Made by a program: the position numbers and the translations under genes
Shown here: in pieces, positions 48,435 to 56,497 of the stretch
Layout of the letters: each line of letters begins with the position of its first letter
Numbering within the stretch: position 1 is the first letter of the stretch
Notes under the pieces: model-generated
What the model saw: only the letters and a program-made list of their open reading frames with translations
Database searches by the model: none
Told to the model about the DNA's origin: nothing
Assembly: GCF_002846365.1 (NCBI RefSeq)
Contig: NZ_PJMW01000002.1
Location: 868,001 to 932,000, forward strand
DNA: 64,000 nucleotides
Origin: Nocardia fluminea
Lineage (GTDB): Bacteria; Actinomycetota; Actinomycetes; Mycobacteriales; Mycobacteriaceae
Reading direction: 5' to 3'

Positions 48435-49577
48435 ATGGCTGTTGACCGGATGCTGCCCACCGACGAGGCGCGCGAACTGATCGAACTGACCCGCGACATC
48501 GCCGACAAGGTGCTGGAGCCGCGCGTCGCCGAGAGCGAGAAGACCGGGGTCTTCCCCGAGGGCGTGTTCCCCGCGCTCGGTGCGGCCGGGTTGCTCAGCC
48601 TGCCGTACCCGGAGGAGTTCGGCGGCGGCGCGCAGCCCTATGAGGTGTACCTACAGGTCCTCGAGGAGATCGCGAGCCGCTGGGCCGCCGTCGCCGTCGC
48701 GGTGAGCGTGCACGGCCTGTCGTGCCATCCGCTGTTCACCTATGGCACCGACGAGCAGAAGCAGCAGTGGCTCGACGGCATGCTCTCGGGCGAAACCATC
48801 GGCGCCTACAGCCTTTCCGAGGCACACGCCGGTTCCGACGCGGCCGCGCTGCGATGCCGCGCCACCCCGGTCGACGGCGGCTACACCCTCAACGGCACGA
48901 AGGCCTGGATCACCAACGGCGGCCGCGCCGACTTCTACACCCTGTTCGCGCGCACCGGCGAGGGTTCGCGCGGCATCTCCTGCTTCCTCGTCCCCGCCGG
49001 CACCGAGGGCCTGAGCTTCGGCAAGCCCGAGGAGAAGATGGGTCTGCGCGGCATACCCACCACCACCGCCGCCTACGACGACGCGTTCCTGCCCGCAGAA
49101 CGACGCATCGGCGAAGAGGGACAGGGACTTTCGATCGCCTTCAGCGCGCTCGACGCGGGCCGCCTCGGCATCGCCGCAGTCGCCACCGGCGTCGCCCAGC
49201 GCGCACTCGACGAGGCGGTCGCCTACGCCAAGGAACGAGAGGCTTTCGGCCGCAAGATCATCGACCATCAGGGCCTGGGCTTCGTGCTCGCCGACATGGC
49301 GGCCGCCGTCGACACCGCCCGCGCCACCTACCTCGACGCCGCCCGCCGCCGCGACGCGGGCCTGCCCTATTCGCGCCAGGCCTCGGTCGCCAAGCTCGTC
49401 GCCACCGACGCCGCCATGAAGGTGACCACCGACGCGGTTCAGGTCTTCGGCGGCTACGGCTACATGCAGGACTTCCCCGTCGAGCGCTACATGCGCGAAG
49501 CGAAGGTCATGCAGATCTTCGAGGGAACCAACCAGATCCAGCGCCTGGTCATCGCCCGCCACCTCGCCGGTAGCTAA
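48435..49577 (+). CDS. Acyl-CoA dehydrogenase
   Basis: 380 residues, the usual length for this FAD enzyme, which introduces the trans-2 double bond in acyl-CoA in beta-oxidation or branched-chain catabolism. Visible features: YSLSEAHAGSDAAALR (FAD and substrate region), KAWITNGG, MGLRGIPTTT, and EAFGRKIIDHQGLGF. Near the C-terminus VFGGYGYMQDFPVERYMRE and FEGTNQIQRLVIARHL contain the likely catalytic glutamate in FEGTN. The ATG at 48435 fits a leaderless transcript from TACTGT; the ATG at 48429 is too close to that box. Divergent from a TetR regulator and close to lipase and acyl-CoA ligase genes. Confidence 0.92.
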   Translation: MAVDRMLPTDEARELIELTRDIADKVLEPRVAESEKTGVFPEGVFPALGAAGLLSLPYPEEFGGGAQPYEVYLQVLEEIASRWAAVAVAVSVHGLSCHPLFTYGTDEQKQQWLDGMLSGETIGAYSLSEAHAGSDAAALRCRATPVDGGYTLNGTKAWITNGGRADFYTLFARTGEGSRGISCFLVPAGTEGLSFGKPEEKMGLRGIPTTTAAYDDAFLPAERRIGEEGQGLSIAFSALDAGRLGIAAVATGVAQRALDEAVAYAKEREAFGRKIIDHQGLGFVLADMAAAVDTARATYLDAARRRDAGLPYSRQASVAKLVATDAAMKVTTDAVQVFGGYGYMQDFPVERYMREAKVMQIFEGTNQIQRLVIARHLAGS

Positions 49578-49582
49578 TGGGC

Positions 49583-49612
49583 AACGCGCTGATCAATACG
49601 GGTCAGCGCGTT
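49583..49612 (+). terminator. Terminator hairpin after the acyl-CoA dehydrogenase gene
   Basis: AACGCGCTGA (49583-49592) and TCAGCGCGTT (49603-49612) form a perfect 10-bp stem with a 10-nt loop, 6 bp after the stop codon. Confidence 0.7.
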
Positions 49613-49671
49613 CGGGCAACCGATCAGTAAACTGGACGGCATCTCGACACCTCGACGAAATGAGGCGCGCG

Positions 49672-50445
49672 ATGCTGTGGTGGTTGATCGTGATCGTGAT
49701 CGTGTGCGTCGGCGCTCTGCTGTACCTGCGCGCCGAACAGAACAAGCGCAACGCGCGCGAGCTCGAGGAGGCGCAGGCCGACGCGCGGGCGACCATCGAG
49801 CGACTCGGCGGGCAGGTCTACCAGCTCACCCCGCGCAACGAAGCCGCACGCCAGGCCCTGGCCGACGCATCCGAACGGTACAACGCCGCGGGCGGCCAGA
49901 TCGACCGCGCAGGCTCCCCCGCCCAGGCCCGGCTGGCCAAGCAGTCCGCCCTGGAGGGCCTCTATTACATTCGCGCCGCCCGCGTCGCGATGGACATGGA
50001 CCCCGGCCCCCCGATCTCGGCCATCGACGGCCAGGACATCGCCGGTGCGGTCGACGAGAAGCGCACCATCGCCCACAACGGCCGCTCGATCACCGCCTCC
50101 CCCGCCCCCTCCGCGGGCACCCCGAACTACTTCCCCGGCGGTCGCGTGGCAGGTCGCCCCGTCCCCGCCGGCTGGTATTCCGAACCGTGGTGGAAGCCCG
50201 CCCTGATCGCCGGGGCCTGGGGCGCCGGCTCGGCCCTGTTGTTCACGACGCTGTTCGCCGGCATGGGCGGCGTCGGCTACGACGCACAAGCCTTCGAGAA
50301 CGGCACCGGCGAAGCCGCCGCCGACCCCGGCTACGACCAGGGCGGATTCGACCCCGGCGACACCGGCAACGATTTCGGCGGCAGCGGAGGCTACGACACC
50401 GGCGGAGGTTTCGAGACCGGCGGCGGCGGTTTCGACGCCTTCTGA
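49672..50445 (+). CDS. DUF1542-type membrane-anchored protein
   Basis: 257 residues. One N-terminal transmembrane helix (LWWLIVIVIVCVGALLYL, about 2-19), then a charged helical segment likely to be coiled coil (about 22-60), a conserved central region with LEGLYYIRAARVAMDMDPGP, a second hydrophobic segment (PALIAGAWGAGSALLFTTLF) and a Gly/Asp/Phe-rich disordered tail ending GGGGFDAF. This is the layout of actinobacterial proteins annotated DUF1542; no biochemical role is established. ATG at 49672 has GAGG 6 nt upstream; an ATG at 49660 is possible. The tRNA-Arg gene follows 73 bp later. Confidence 0.78.
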   Translation: MLWWLIVIVIVCVGALLYLRAEQNKRNARELEEAQADARATIERLGGQVYQLTPRNEAARQALADASERYNAAGGQIDRAGSPAQARLAKQSALEGLYYIRAARVAMDMDPGPPISAIDGQDIAGAVDEKRTIAHNGRSITASPAPSAGTPNYFPGGRVAGRPVPAGWYSEPWWKPALIAGAWGAGSALLFTTLFAGMGGVGYDAQAFENGTGEAAADPGYDQGGFDPGDTGNDFGGSGGYDTGGGFETGGGGFDAF

Positions 50446-50518
50446 CCCCACCCCACGGGTCTCTGCCACCGAACCCGCCCCCACGCTATACTCAGCTCGG
50501 CCAGCCGAGCCTGGCCAC

Positions 50519-50591
50519 GCCTTCGTAGCTCAGGGGATAGAGCAACCCTCTCCTAAAGGGTAGGTCGCAGGTTCGAATCCTGCCGAGGGCA
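50519..50591 (+). tRNA. tRNA-Arg (anticodon CCU)
   Basis: A 73-nt cloverleaf: acceptor GCCTTCG/CGAGGGC, D stem GCTC/GAGC, anticodon stem ACCCT/AGGGT with loop CTCCTAA (anticodon CCT, reading AGG), T stem GCAGG/CCTGC with TTCGAAT, discriminator A. The 3' CCA is encoded (50592-50594). AGG is a rare codon in such GC-rich genomes. Confidence 0.97.
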
Positions 50592-50623
50592 CCAGAGTTC
50601 GCCTGGCGCGAGGAGGAATGACG

Positions 50624-51271
50624 ATGTCGAATCCGTCGACGGAGTTTCCCCCACTGCCAGATCGTATGAGCTGGGCCGAGTTGAACGCCCTACCACCTGA
50701 GCAGTCGGAACGTATCGAACTGGTCAAAGGGCATCCGGTCTGGATTCGTACCGGTCCGCCAGAGCACCAGCGCTTCGCTACTCGCTTGCGCAACGCCCTG
50801 GAGAACGCCGCGCGCCGCAGCATGAAGGCCCGTCCTGGTGAATGCTGGCAGGTGGACACCGAAACCAACGTTTTCCTCAGTCGCGCCAAAGACGACTTCC
50901 TCACCCCGGATTTCATGGTCTACCACTGCCCCGACGAACCATGGACGCCGATTTTCGCCGAGGACGTTGTCATCGTCGGCGAAGTGCTTTCCCCGTCGAA
51001 CCACATCGGTCACATGCTGACAAAGCAAGCACGTTACGCCGAAGCCGGGATAAGCGAGTACTGGGAGGTTCTGCTCGACCGGGAGGGCCGGTGCATCGAC
51101 ACCATCCTGACCTACGGCCTGGCGACGCCCACCGACCTGCCAGTCGGCGTCGCCCCTCTGCGGCCGCGCCAATACGCCCTGGTCAGCGAATGGTCACCAG
51201 CCGTGCATCCCGAAGTCGAGCTGAACCACCCGTTCCCTCTCACCCTCAGCTGGACCGACCTCGAATATTGA
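50624..51271 (+). CDS. Uma2-family (DUF820) restriction-endonuclease-fold protein
   Basis: 215 residues. The Uma2 fold is recognised by MSWAELNALP near the start, the strand motif RIELVKGHPV, the catalytic-type TPDFMVYHC, EVLSPSNHIGHMLTKQARYAEAGISEYWEV and the C-terminal beta region. Acidic residues in these motifs match the PD-(D/E)XK-like metal site, but no substrate is known for most members. Start at 50624 because AGGAGG lies 7 nt upstream; the ATG at 50618 overlaps that site. It directly follows the tRNA gene. Families of this type are often present in many copies in actinobacterial genomes. Confidence 0.86.
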   Translation: MSNPSTEFPPLPDRMSWAELNALPPEQSERIELVKGHPVWIRTGPPEHQRFATRLRNALENAARRSMKARPGECWQVDTETNVFLSRAKDDFLTPDFMVYHCPDEPWTPIFAEDVVIVGEVLSPSNHIGHMLTKQARYAEAGISEYWEVLLDREGRCIDTILTYGLATPTDLPVGVAPLRPRQYALVSEWSPAVHPEVELNHPFPLTLSWTDLEY

Positions 51272-51318
51272 GCGCTCTCGCATGGGAATCGGCACCCGCG
51301 GCCGGATGATCGGCCCGT

Positions 51319-52461
51319 CTATTTCTCGCAGAGTGCGTGGTCTACCAGTTCGCTTGCCTTCCGCAGTTGCGCGAAACCCTCGCTTCGCGTGATGTCCTCG
51401 CCGACAGCGAGGGCGGTCGACAGGGAGACCACTGCGGTGCGGTCACCGTTGTCGGTCACGCCTGCGTTGGTGAGGAAACCCGTCTGGCCGCCGTTGTGCA
51501 TCCAGTACGTGCCGCCACAGGACAGGGGTACGGCGAAGAGGCCGAGGCCGTAGCTCGCGCCGGGCCATACCAGCTCGGTGACGCCGTCGACCGGGACGGT
51601 GGTGCGCATCTGAGCAAGTTCTTCGGGTCGCAGCAGTTTTCCGCCGAGGAGGTTGCGATAGAAGGTGCCGATATCGGCGGTGGTGGAGAGGTAGCCGGCG
51701 GAGGCGTCGGCGTCCACCAGTTCGGTGACATCGATCAGGGGGCCGTCGACCTCGAATTGCTGATAGCCGTTCGCGTGGGGTTCGGGTAGCGTCGCCGCCT
51801 CGCCGGGCCAGTGGGTGTCGCGCAGTCCGAGCGGTTCGAGGATCCGTGCGTAGATCTCCTCGTGCCAGGGCCGATTCGCCACCTGCTCGATGATCAGACC
51901 CAGGAGGACGTAGCCGGCATTGGAGTACGACCATCCCTCGCCCGGCGCGAAATCAGGTGCGTGCCGCAGGGCGGACGCCACCGTGTCTCGCGGATCGCGC
52001 ACCTGATAGCGAAGCCGGAAATAGTCCTCGGCAGTGGCGATATCCGGCGGACTCTCGTGAATACCGCTGGTGTGCTGGAGAAGTTGCCGGACGGTGATCC
52101 GCGCGCCGTCGATCCCGTTGCCGTAAAACATCTCCGGCAGCCACCGCTGGACGGTGTCGTCGAGCGAGAGGCGATGTTCACCGACCATCATGAGGACCAC
52201 GGTGGCGACCATCGTCTTGGTCAGACTCCCGATGCGAAAATACCCCTCTGCCGAAACCTCCTCCATGGCAACAGCATCCGAGTGTCCAGCTACCGCTGCC
52301 CGATCCGTCCCGGCACCCACGACTCTGGCCTGCACTCCCGTGGTTCCCAGCGCAGCGATCGCGTCGACGTCACGTTGCAGAGTGTCCGCACCGGGTTCGC
52401 CACCACACCCGCTGACCGTCAAGGCCGACGCGAGCACCGCGGCCAGGATTGTGTAGCGCAT
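51319..52461 (-). CDS. Beta-lactamase-fold serine hydrolase, lipoprotein
   Basis: 380 residues. Lipoprotein signal peptide with lipobox VSGC (Cys19). The class C beta-lactamase / D,D-peptidase fold shows the three active-site motifs: SLTK (Ser79, Lys82), YSNAGY and HNGGQTG. Members act as D-alanyl-D-alanine carboxypeptidases, esterases or beta-lactamases; the substrate here cannot be told from sequence. ATG at 52461 has AGGGG about 5 nt upstream. Converges with the Uma2 gene (47-bp gap). It should act outside the cell, tethered to the membrane. Confidence 0.88.
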   Translation of the reverse strand: MRYTILAAVLASALTVSGCGGEPGADTLQRDVDAIAALGTTGVQARVVGAGTDRAAVAGHSDAVAMEEVSAEGYFRIGSLTKTMVATVVLMMVGEHRLSLDDTVQRWLPEMFYGNGIDGARITVRQLLQHTSGIHESPPDIATAEDYFRLRYQVRDPRDTVASALRHAPDFAPGEGWSYSNAGYVLLGLIIEQVANRPWHEEIYARILEPLGLRDTHWPGEAATLPEPHANGYQQFEVDGPLIDVTELVDADASAGYLSTTADIGTFYRNLLGGKLLRPEELAQMRTTVPVDGVTELVWPGASYGLGLFAVPLSCGGTYWMHNGGQTGFLTNAGVTDNGDRTAVVSLSTALAVGEDITRSEGFAQLRKASELVDHALCEK

Positions 52462-52653
52462 CGTTTCCCCTCTCGCATCGCCGCCGAACCTATCGACGCC
52501 ACGCACCCCGCCACATCCCTCCGCGGTACGGCGACTCACTCACCCCGCGGTACCGGCTGAGCGCCCAACGATCCCGGCCTTCGGAGCACACGACCCGGCC
52601 CCACCACCGGCCCGATCATGCGATCGTTGAACTACGCGCGGAAAGGAAAACCC

Positions 52654-53079
52654 ATGGATGTTCGGATTCGCCGATTCGGGTTGGCCGTGATGATCGGTGC
52701 CGTACCTGCCGTGCTCGCCGCACCGAACGCGACGGCGGCGGTGACGGGCGTGAGTGTGGAACAGCCGGCCGAGGGCCTGCGTACCGGCTGCTCGTACACG
52801 GTCACCGTCGGTGTCGACGCGCCGGTTTCCGAAGCCGGGGAGGTGACCATCGGCATCAGCGGTGGGTCGGTTCCCGGGAACGGTAAGCAGCTCGGGGTCG
52901 CTGTCTACCATCCGGAGAACGGCACCGCGACCTTCGAGTGGACACCCGAGTACATCGGTCGGCAGAATCTCGTCGCCCAGCAGTTCAAGCCGGGGCAGTA
53001 CACCTCTACGGACTACATCACGGTCGAGGTCGTGGGGCGCGGGCTGAACACCGGGAGCTCCTGCCTGCCGCTCCCGTAG
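52654..53079 (+). CDS. Small secreted protein of unknown function
   Basis: 141 residues starting MDVRIRRFGLAVMIG with a signal peptide likely cut at ATA|AV. The mature part is rich in beta-strand-forming residues, with two cysteines (in RTGCSYTVTV and GSSCLPLP) that could form a disulfide, suggesting an Ig-like or cell-wall-associated fold. ATG at 52654 has GAAAGGAAAA just upstream. I do not recognise a family. It lies 36-43 bp before the AraC-type gene but the latter appears to have its own promoter. Confidence 0.75.
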   Translation: MDVRIRRFGLAVMIGAVPAVLAAPNATAAVTGVSVEQPAEGLRTGCSYTVTVGVDAPVSEAGEVTIGISGGSVPGNGKQLGVAVYHPENGTATFEWTPEYIGRQNLVAQQFKPGQYTSTDYITVEVVGRGLNTGSSCLPLP

Positions 53080-53121
53080 AACCGGAGACCCCGTAATCCC
53101 CGCGCGATTAGGATCGTGACG

Positions 53122-53832
53122 GTGGGACTGGTGTTCGAGACCCGGCTGTCGGATTCGCCGTGGGTGGAGTCGGTCTGGACCTGCCGCAGTGATCAGGTCA
53201 CGGAGATGACGTCCGTGGCGACCGAAACCTGGGGATTGGTGTTCTGGGAGCAGCAGGGCGTGCCGTCGGCGGCGGTCACCGGACCCGAAGTCGCCACCAG
53301 CACCGCACCCGTTCCCGAGGGGGCGGACTTCGTCGGCATCCAGTTCGCGGTCGGTACCTCGCTGCGCGCGGTGACCGCGACAGCCCTGGTGGACAGTGGG
53401 ATCGTTCTGCCCGATGTGACCGCACGGGGGTTCTGGCTCGACGGCGACCGATGGGAAACGCCACGCGTCGACGACGCGGAAGCGCTGGTCGAGCGGATCG
53501 TCGGCCACGGCGTCGTGGTCCGCGACGCGCTGGTCGCCGACACACTCCGTGGTCTGACGCCCGCCATCACCGAGCGCACGCTCGAGCGTCGCTTCCGGGC
53601 GGCGACGGGACTCACGCGAGGCGCGGTACGACAGATCGAGCGTGCGCGCACCGCGGCGCTGCTGCTGAGCGCGGGCGATGCGCCGGGCGATGTCATCGAC
53701 AAGCTCGGCTACTACGACGAACCCCACCTCGCCCGGGCGCTGCGCCGCTTCGTCGGGCGGACGGCGGGGCAGCTGCGCGAAGGCGGCAGTGGTGCGATCG
53801 CATTGGATCTCGCTCAGCGCACCACGTCGTAG
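53122..53832 (+). CDS. AraC-family transcriptional regulator
   Basis: 236 residues. The N-terminal half resembles the cupin-like sensing domain of DUF6597/AraC proteins (ESVWTCRSD). The C-terminal half carries the AraC double helix-turn-helix (about 145-220): ITERTLERRFRAATGLTRGAVRQIERARTAALLL and VIDKLGYYDEPHLARALRRFVG. GTG at 53122 is chosen because TAGGAT (53109-53114) lies 7 nt upstream, a leaderless arrangement; GTG at 53116 would be too close. The 3' end overlaps the convergent reductase gene by 19 bp. Confidence 0.85.
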   Translation: MGLVFETRLSDSPWVESVWTCRSDQVTEMTSVATETWGLVFWEQQGVPSAAVTGPEVATSTAPVPEGADFVGIQFAVGTSLRAVTATALVDSGIVLPDVTARGFWLDGDRWETPRVDDAEALVERIVGHGVVVRDALVADTLRGLTPAITERTLERRFRAATGLTRGAVRQIERARTAALLLSAGDAPGDVIDKLGYYDEPHLARALRRFVGRTAGQLREGGSGAIALDLAQRTTS

Positions 53833-54389
53833 ACCATCTTGGTGACGCCGTTGGAGTAGCTCGCCGAATCACGCAGGCGCAGTTGCTGTTTGGGCCGGTC
53901 GGCCCGGCCGAACAGGCTCTTGCCCGCGCCGAGCAGCACCGGGAACACGAGCAGGTTGTATCGATCGATCAGATCGGCGTCCGAGAGCCGCTGTGCGAGT
54001 TCGGCACTGCCGTGGATGTAGATCGGGCCGCCGTCGGTCTGCTTCAGTTTCTCGATGTCCTCGGTCGAGCGCAGGATGGTGATCTCGCCCCACCCGTCGA
54101 TCAGCGCGTCGTCGGTCAGTGACGTGGACACCACATATTTGGGCAGATCCTTGTAGGCGGCGTGATCCTCGGAATCGCGCCAGATCGGGGCGAATGCCTC
54201 GTAGCTGCGGCGGCCGAACATCAGCGCGGTGGTGTCGGCGAGTTCCTCGCCCTTGAGCGAGAACGCCTCCGGCACGAACTCGGTCTCCATCACCCACCCG
54301 CCGCTGCGATGCCCCTCGACCGTCCCACCGGGTGAGTCCACCACGCCGTCGAGCGACATGAACCCCGTGTAAACCAGTTCGCGTGCCAT
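53814..54389 (-). CDS. Dihydrofolate-reductase-fold protein (RibD C-terminal domain family)
   Basis: 191 residues, the standard size of standalone RibD_C proteins (YwjB/YyaP type). Seen: ELVYTGFMSLDGVVDSPGG at the N-terminus (the MSLDG motif), MFGRRSYEAF, KYVVSTSL, IYIHGSAELAQRL and LVFPVLLGAGKSLF near the C-terminus, the usual NADPH-binding framework. Its physiological substrate is unknown; it is not the housekeeping DHFR. ATG at 54389 has AGGAGG 6 nt upstream. It converges with and overlaps the AraC gene, which makes antisense interference possible. Confidence 0.86.
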   Translation of the reverse strand: MARELVYTGFMSLDGVVDSPGGTVEGHRSGGWVMETEFVPEAFSLKGEELADTTALMFGRRSYEAFAPIWRDSEDHAAYKDLPKYVVSTSLTDDALIDGWGEITILRSTEDIEKLKQTDGGPIYIHGSAELAQRLSDADLIDRYNLLVFPVLLGAGKSLFGRADRPKQQLRLRDSASYSNGVTKMVYDVVR

Positions 54390-54519
54390 CCCTTTCCTCC
54401 TGAATACGAGCGTCGGAAACTGTCTGCGGCCAGCCTAGGGAACACACCCCACACTGTCTTGGACGAAACCGACACGGGTAAGCCGAAGGCACATTCGTCT
54501 GTCGTGGGCAGCGGCCCGA

Positions 54520-54687
54520 TCAGCGTTGGCGCCAGCTCAGGGGGCCGGGAAGGTCGACGCTGTTCTTGCGGGTACGGGAGTTCCAGGACCACGGTCCGAT
54601 CTTGATGCCCCAGGACGACAGGCCCGATTGGGTGAAATTGAACTTCAGCGGCCCGAAGGATTTGCGCTGACGGAACTTGATGGGCAT
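54520..54687 (-). CDS. DUF4236 small protein
   Basis: 55 residues. Nearly the whole protein is the DUF4236 motif: FRQRKSFGPLKFNFTQSG, then WGIKIGPWSWNSRTRK and DLPGPLSWR. The family is small, basic and of unknown role, often found alone or fused to membrane segments. ATG at 54687 has AGGGAGG 7 nt upstream, which decides the start. Confidence 0.82.
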   Translation of the reverse strand: MPIKFRQRKSFGPLKFNFTQSGLSSWGIKIGPWSWNSRTRKNSVDLPGPLSWRQR

Positions 54688-54765
54688 GAGCAGCCTCCCT
54701 GAATCCCCATCAGGATAGCCGATCCGGTTCCACCCCACCGGTTTCCGCTGGTCGACCGAGCTTCC

Positions 54766-55020
54766 CTAGCGCCGGCGACGGCGAGCGATGGCGAACATGG
54801 TGAGCGCGGCGGTGATGGCGACGACGATGGCGAGAGACAGCAGGATCAGGGGCGCCACGGGTTCGGTTCCCCCGCCGCTGTGACGGATCAGCAACGCGGC
54901 GATCAGCGGGCCCGCCATCGCCAGCGCCGCGGCTGTCGACAGCAATCCACCGGTGATCAATTCCACGGGTCCGAGCCTGGCGTGCGACAGCGAGCGCACA
55001 GACCGGGAATGCACTGACAT
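54766..55020 (-). CDS. Small membrane protein with two transmembrane helices
   Basis: 84 residues (MSVHSRSVRSLSHARL...). Two hydrophobic segments (about 17-40, rich in Leu/Ala/Gly, and about 51-77, LILLSLAIVVAITAALTMF) are followed by a short Arg-rich tail (ARRRRR) that should stay cytoplasmic. ATG at 55020 directly follows AGGGGAGG. No family recognised. Confidence 0.65.
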   Translation of the reverse strand: MSVHSRSVRSLSHARLGPVELITGGLLSTAAALAMAGPLIAALLIRHSGGGTEPVAPLILLSLAIVVAITAALTMFAIARRRRR

Positions 55021-55137
55021 GACCTCCCCTTTCGTCGGTATCTGAAAGGTACCGCGCCCAAGGGGACAAACCGCCTTCACGAGGCCCGGCCGTCGCGGCT
55101 GTGTCGCCAGCAAACCATGAGCGACCGAGCGAAGGAG

Positions 55138-55575
55138 CTATTCCGTCGCGCGTCGCTCGGATCGAGTGCGTGCCCGGTCGTGCGCCTCGCGCAACAACTC
55201 GCGAACCGTCGCTTCGGTGGCGGTCGCCGGATTCACCACCGCGAGCCAGTTCGCGGCAGCGTAGACGGGGTGGGCCACGACGGTGTCCTCGATGCTCGCG
55301 TCGGTCGCAGCGCCCGCTTCGGCGAAGGTCTTCTTGCTCACGGCGATGTTGACGCGGAAGCTGCCGGGGCGGTTCAGGCCGGACGTCTCGTCGCCGGGGT
55401 AGTCCTTGGTCACGATGGTGGCGAAAGGCTGACCGGCGGGCACGACGCCGTCGGGGGCGTAGTAGAAGAAAGTGTCGCCCCAGCTGATCTCGGGAGCTTC
55501 ACTCCCCTCGGTCGGCCGCAACACCAGCACTCCGCCGAGGCCGGTCACGTAGTCGGTGATTTCCTCGATCGTCAT
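55138..55575 (-). CDS. DUF6194-family protein
   Basis: 145 residues, starting MTIEEITDYVTGLGG, with WGDTFFYYAPDG, TKDYPGD and FRVNIAVSKKTF. This matches the small actinobacterial DUF6194 family, which has a MmcQ/YjbR-like size and fold class but no assigned function. ATG at 55575 has GAGAGG 8 nt upstream. Monocistronic as far as can be seen. Confidence 0.72.
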   Translation of the reverse strand: MTIEEITDYVTGLGGVLVLRPTEGSEAPEISWGDTFFYYAPDGVVPAGQPFATIVTKDYPGDETSGLNRPGSFRVNIAVSKKTFAEAGAATDASIEDTVVAHPVYAAANWLAVVNPATATEATVRELLREAHDRARTRSERRATE

Positions 55576-55629
55576 GCTTCGAGCCTCTCATCCGGGAGCG
55601 GAGCACAACAAGCGGGGCGAGGCGTCTCG

Positions 55630-56454
55630 TCAGTGAACGCCGACCAGCTCCCGTGCGCCCAGCGCGGCGACGGCTTCGCGTGCCGCGGATCCCGGGGCCA
55701 CCGTGTAGACCACCAGCAGCTGATCCTGGTCTCCGGGCAGCGCCAATGTCTCGTAATGGAATTCGATCCGGCCGGCCACCGGATGCTGGATCAGCCTGTC
55801 GCCGTGCGCATTGCCCGCCGGGGTGTGGACCGACCAGATGCGGTGGAACACCGGGTTGCCCGCGGTGAGTCCGTCGATGAGTGAGGTCAGCCTGCGATCA
55901 CGCGGGCAGCGGTCCACCTGTCGGCGGAGATAGGCGGCGGTCTCCGCGGCCACCGGTTCCCAGTCGGGATAGAAGACACCCGCGGCGGGGTCGAGCACCG
56001 TGAAGCGGGCGAGATTGCGTTCGGGCTCGGCGATCGCGCCGAAATCGAAGACCTTGTCACCCAGGTGGTTCCAGGCCAGCACTTCCATGTGGCGCCCGAG
56101 CACGAACGCGGGCGTCGTGATCGAGTCGAGCAGCAACCGGGTACCGGGGCGAACCATCGGGGCGTAGTTGTAGTCCGGGTCGGCGGGACGGACCAGCGTG
56201 TAGAAGTGGTCGCGCTCGTCGGCGTCCAGACGCAGCGCGCGGGCGACAGAGTCGAGCACCGAATCGGGGAAATCCTCCCCCCGCCCTCGCTCCAATCGGG
56301 TGTAGTAGTCCACGCTCATTCCGGCCAGTTGCGCCACTTCCTCGCGACGCAATCCGACCATTCTGCGACGACCGTATTCGCTCAGTCCGACGGCGGCGGG
56401 TCGGATGCGAGCGCGCCGGGTCCGAAGGAACTCGCCGAGAGCGGGTGACGACAT
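55630..56454 (-). CDS. XRE-type regulator with MmyB-like ligand-binding domain
   Basis: 274 residues. HTH_3/XRE domain at about 5-70 (LGEFLRTRRARI, REEVAQLAGMSVDYYTRLERG) and a C-terminal MmyB-type PAS-like domain (VLGRHMEVLAWNHLGDKVF through DQLLVVYTVAPGS), which in the related MltR of M. smegmatis-type structures binds fatty acid-like ligands. ATG at 56454 lies 7 nt after a minus-strand TACGCT box, so it may be transcribed leaderless from its own promoter inside or just after the upstream reductase gene, which ends 43 bp before it. Such regulators commonly control an adjacent oxidoreductase. Confidence 0.85.
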   Translation of the reverse strand: MSSPALGEFLRTRRARIRPAAVGLSEYGRRRMVGLRREEVAQLAGMSVDYYTRLERGRGEDFPDSVLDSVARALRLDADERDHFYTLVRPADPDYNYAPMVRPGTRLLLDSITTPAFVLGRHMEVLAWNHLGDKVFDFGAIAEPERNLARFTVLDPAAGVFYPDWEPVAAETAAYLRRQVDRCPRDRRLTSLIDGLTAGNPVFHRIWSVHTPAGNAHGDRLIQHPVAGRIEFHYETLALPGDQDQLLVVYTVAPGSAAREAVAALGARELVGVH

Positions 56455-56497
56455 GGCAGCCAGCGTAGAAGGTGACAACGCGTGGGCGTGCATCGCA

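Noticed and set aside
50519..51271. Integrative element inserted at tRNA-Arg
   Set aside because: No integrase gene and no second copy of the tRNA 3' end was seen downstream in the window.
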